This document shows positions 59,801 through 64,000 of a stretch of DNA of 64,000 nucleotides, piece by piece (position 1 is the first letter of the stretch; each line of letters opens with the position of its first letter). The translations under genes were made by a program, and so were the position numbers. The DNA is from Phallusia mammillata (Eukaryota; Chordata; Ascidiacea; Phlebobranchia; Ascidiidae): assembly GCA_003260075.1 (NCBI GenBank), contig QLIY01000536.1, positions 1 to 64,000 of the forward strand. The letters are read 5' to 3'. Under the pieces are notes generated by a model. It searched no databases. It was not told where the DNA came from and was given only the letters and a program-made list of their open reading frames with translations.

Positions 59801-62800
59801 AAGCGCTAATGGTAAACGCTCGTTCTCTAAATCGAGAAGCAAACAAAGTAAATTGTGAAACCTACGCGTTTGGCGGGGTCGAAACCGTGGCTGCCTGACA
59901 GAGAGCGTTACCCGGTTGTATAAACCATTTACTAAAGTGTTTACACATGTCAGTATGGCACCTGGCTCCAACCGAAACCCATCAGCAACGATGGAAACAC
60001 AAGAGTTAGCCACGGGTCCAATTCGTCAATGCAGGATGCCGGTTTGGCCACCCATGGTGCTCCATCCGTTTGACGTTATCTCAGACAGATAGGCGCTTTA
60101 AGTTTTTTTAAGAACACCCAAACCAGGGTCTACCTTTTGAGGGCAAAAAAGGGGCTGCCCAACACACTTTGGGAAAATGAATTTCTAAGGGTCCATAAAG
60201 CAGTAAATAAATTTGTACTTTAACCTTTTGGGACGAATTTAATCTTACGTGTGTTGATATATTTTAACCATCAAAAAAGTGTTTGCACAACCACTTTATA
60301 TTCGAAATACTGTTGGTTTTAAGTTTAAATCCAACTTTTGTCTAACGCAATAAAAAGCATGATATTAGCACCACTTCACAAAGCTGTTCGGTGTAACATT
60401 TTGAAAAAGAAAATTTGTTAAATTTGCTTGTAAATAGCATTTAAAACGGCCTGCTAAACCTTTAGAAATGCTGTTTTTTCTGAAAAAAGAGGTCAATTTC
60501 TACATGATGCGTCATCAAAAAAACTTTTTTACAGTTTTAGAACATTTCATACACAATAACTTTCCCAGAAAAAGTTATGGGCTATCTCTTACCGATTTTT
60601 CTTTATAAAGTATGACCATGTCTAAGCTAACCCCCCTCCTTTAACATTTTTCCACCAGCCCTGTCGATTTCAATGCAGATAACACAAGATTTGCGCTTTT
60701 TACCAAAACGTCAGTGTCGCTCGATTGAAAACCTGACAGACTGTCTCGTGAGCTTTGCTTCACGTCATCGCTTGTAAGGAATGGGTATTTGGGGGGCATT
60801 AGGGGTCTTTGTTTGTTCAGGCGCATTGGGTTCGAACCACTTACGCAAGGGCGCTTTCGTGATCTATGGCTGGATAAATAGCTGTACACATTTTCTATTG
60901 TTTGCGATACAAGAAATGACAACTAGCTGGCAGGCAACTCGCCGTTTGCAACATTTGTCAATGAAAAAGGATTAGAAATGATCATATCGGATTGTTAATT
61001 TCCACGTTTTCAGCCGTAGCTCATGTGGGATTACTGAAGTATTTTTTCAAGATCGATTGCCAAAAACTGTGTTTAAGCTTGCAATGTCCCTATGAAGACA
61101 ACTTTCTTGTTTTTAAGATTGCAATAATACAACAATACAAATAACTAAATGACTTAGACGACATCTTTAACGTCTTTTGTGAAAATTGTCTTTGAAATAG
61201 ATCATAAAAAATATCAAGTAAGTTAGTCATAAACAATAGTACAATACTTTTTTTGCCTACTGGCTTTAACAAATACGACAATGTAGCAATGTCTTTGATA
61301 GAATGTAGGTTTAGAAATGAACTATAAAATGCTGCGACATAGAAGTACATGTGGTTATAAAACAGTCCAAAGCCCTTAAACAGTACTGTGGTGACAGTGT
61401 TAACGCCTGAAAAAACACAAGTAACCTCCAAATTAACTGCGTGCTGTGGAAGTCACAAGTGAGAAACGTTATGGCGAGAAATATGGCGAGAAACGTTATG
61501 GCTAATTTTTGTAGCCTTCGTCAAGTTTTGCGTTAAAACGATTTGCTGGTTTTTTCGGTGTGTTTGTGATTCGCAGATTTTTCAATAGCTTTGTTTTCAT
61601 GCAACTGTTCAAAAACTTTACATTTGCGGTTTGAATGTGACATACAAGTTTTGAAAAAAGTTTCATTTAATAAACTTAGATTGAATTAAATTCAAGTAAA
61701 GTATCTGTAAACCAAAGACAGGCACTTATCTAAAACAATATCAACCTGTACGTAGCACATAATAATCCAAAACTGTGCAAGCTCTTGGCCAGATACAATA
61801 AATGAAAGCGCAAAAGCAACATTGGATTGATCAAAGCATAATTGGTTCTGTCAGCGCTGAAACGAAAATCGGACCGTGAAGATTTTAATTTAAAGGCGAA
61901 GTGTTTTGACAAGATTTTATGCCAGTTTTTCAAAAGCAAAATCTGGTCGTAACAATGATTGACCGTCGTTAAGGACGTCTTTTTTCGCAAAAATGGCGCA
62001 AAAAACTTTCGATGTCATGCTTCTGAAGTTTGAATTTGTGTGTGTGTTTCTTGGCTAATTTATATGTATTGCAAATTGTTCTGAAATTTCCTTAGTTATT
62101 TAATGTGAGAAGCAAAAAGAAAAGATTTCAATCTCAAAAAAGGTAAAGAGCTGTGTATGTAGTTTGAAAACAAAATAATGCTTTACTAAAACAAAAGCGC
62201 AAAAATAATTCGTATTATGTGGCAGATTATGTTTTAAACGTTTTATCAATCGCTGTTGTCATCATTAGTGCAAATTTGTTTACTATTAAAAAATTATTTA
62301 ATTGTCTTGTTTTTTAAGTTTAAGTGTAGTTGTACTAAAAAATGCTTTATAATGTATTGCAGCTGTTTGACTTCCAGTATTCGATTATTTATATCATAGT
62401 AAAACTCATATTAAATTTATGAGTTTATATATTTTGTCAGCAAATGCTTTTCTTGTGTAGCAAATCGACACATTTTCCGCCAAAAAATGTGCAAATTAAA
62501 TGCTGATAAGTATCAGAAGATTGCGTTTTTCGAAAACTACCACCAACTCCAAAAATATTTATCCTTAGTAGAACGGTTAAAAGCTTTGTCGTCAATTTAG
62601 GTCTTTCACAAATACATCAATATGTCACTATTGCCTCAACAGGAAGATAATCATCCATCTTTTTGCTGAATAGAACCAACGGTCAAAGGGCGAAATTGTA
62701 ACAGTTTTATATGTCAGCGTAGCGAGCTTAAACAAACTTCTGAAACGCGGATTAGGTCTCAAAACAGCAGCAAAAGCCAGGCCCTCAAAAAACAAGTCAT

Positions 62801-64000
62801 TTTTTTCTAGCCACGACTGTACAGAACGTGGGTGGCACAAGGGCTAAAATTAATGCATGCACTTGTATATGTATGTTGTTTTAAGATTGTTATCTGTGGT
62901 TATGCTGTGTACAGTTTTGCTCAAGGATCTAGTCCTTGAAGAGATCTGTCTGCTAGCAATACTAATGATTGGGTGTGGGTGTATTTTTAGCGCCTTCAGT
63001 GTCTCAGGATCAAGTGTGCTTAGGATTCTTGGATTGTGAAAAGTGCTAGGCGACAAAACGCACTAAATCCCGCCAAAATAGACGTGCAAAATGGGGCTTG
63101 CTTTAACGCCGGATGTTGAAAAGACTTGCAATGTCGAGGTTAAGTCCCTGGCACTCCGCAAAAGCATTTCGGGTATATCGGTGTTGTGGGAAACATGAAT
63201 ATATTCTCAGTTTTTTGGAGGGTTAGTTGCCTTTCCTAAACAGGTGTAAATAAGGAGAAAATTTAGGCTACAAATCCTTTCCTAGTAGTGTGTCATTTTA
63301 CGCGAAAAGTTCTTTGGAGTTTTAATCTCATGAATGTACTTGTAAGGCAACCCATAGCCCTAAATCCCATTTTAGCCTGTTGTTTTTCGATATCTCTTTT
63401 TAGCCTGTTTTTTTATTTTGGATGTTATGGAAACATTTTAAAAACAAACTCAAAACCACAGATTGTCCTTGAACCGTTCTTTTGTTGTTTTCGTTTTTGA
63501 GTTCATCTCGTTTTTTTCGACAAAGTGGTATGAATTGAACTGCATTGAGAAACATGCAGCGTGATATTTCATAATTTGCAGAAAGACGATGTATTTTACT
63601 TAGATTTTTGCTGTTAAATTTCATTAATCATAAGGACTCTTCGAATTATTTGTGGCTAAAATGGCCCATAGCCAAAATTATCAAGCGATCATTAATGAAT
63701 AAATCCTTTAACTGGGACTTTTCTATTGCAACCGGCACAGATTTGAACACATTACATTGTGTACGGCGTAATTGTAACCATAGGGATTCATAAAACTTAG
63801 CCTTTACCAATTAAAAAAAATAAAAAATCAATTTCATGACAAATTTCTACAATAGCTTACTCGTTACATCACCTTATAACTGAACAAAAAACGCAAAATT
63901 CAGTCCAAAATTAGCAGTCATCACTTTTACTAAATCTCAGTTAACCCACCACACAATTTCAAACAGGGTAAGAGGATTTTATGGTTGGTCTCGCACGAAT
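56812..64000. other. Long stretch without a recognised gene
   Basis: Short reading frames on both strands show no family motif and no series of splice-compatible exons. A minus-strand sequence near 59865-59900 contains a box-B-like GGTTTCGACCC and may be SINE-derived. A box-B palindrome GGTTCGAACC lies near 60831. A small tandem repeat (GGCGAGAAACGTTATGG-like) is at about 61462-61502. Otherwise I see nothing. Confidence 0.45.

Noticed and set aside
60641..60922. Minus-strand 93-codon frame
   Set aside because: No recognisable motif, no splice partners and overlap with a box-B-like palindrome. A chance frame is likelier.

Overview
This is a eukaryotic window: it is AT-rich and its genes have GT-AG introns, polyadenylation signals and transposon remains. 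Four conserved single-copy animal genes are readable on the right: ANAPC7, CLUAP1/IFT38, DGAT1 and a cordon-bleu (COBL) homologue. Compact genes, short introns, a COBL gene with KRAP-type motifs and a few percent difference between unmerged contig ends fit a highly polymorphic invertebrate chordate such as an ascidian. The organism is an inference; no species-specific marker was found.

Layout. 1-3.1 kb: non-coding, with a terminal-inverted-repeat element and a hAT element. 4.2-8.6 kb (+): gene A, a multi-span membrane protein I do not recognise. 9.2-16.8 kb and 17.8-24.2 kb: two tandem copies of one segment. Each holds a minus-strand paralogue of gene A (genes B and C, seven exons with matching splice phases) and, upstream of it, a decayed relic of another family member. 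hAT elements inserted separately into the two segments, leaving readable empty sites. 24.2-26.8 kb: intergenic. 26.9-28.5 kb (+): ANAPC7, intronless. 28.9-32.4 kb (+): CLUAP1, 7 exons, 413 aa. 33.7-42.7 kb (-): DGAT1, 16 exons, 520 aa, convergent with CLUAP1. 42.7-46.0 kb: divergent intergenic. 46.0-56.2 kb (+): COBL, 17 or more exons. 56.2-64 kb: no gene recognised.

A feature cutting across everything is a set of pure G or C tracts. Five are long (56-97 nt). The rest are short, most of them exactly 10 nt, and nearly all of those sit between two near-identical direct copies of flanking sequence. All are G on the + strand left of about 11.2 kb and all are C right of about 14.3 kb. I read them as assembly gaps: N runs turned into G, with unmerged overlapping contig ends on either side. 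They are not biological. They matter because they remove the start of gene A, break an exon of gene C, hide the end of a COBL exon and create false tandem duplications.

The conserved genes act in separate processes: cell-cycle ubiquitin ligase, ciliary transport, triacylglycerol synthesis and actin nucleation. Nothing suggests they work as a unit. The most biologically novel content is the local array of unrecognised eight-span membrane proteins at 4-24 kb.
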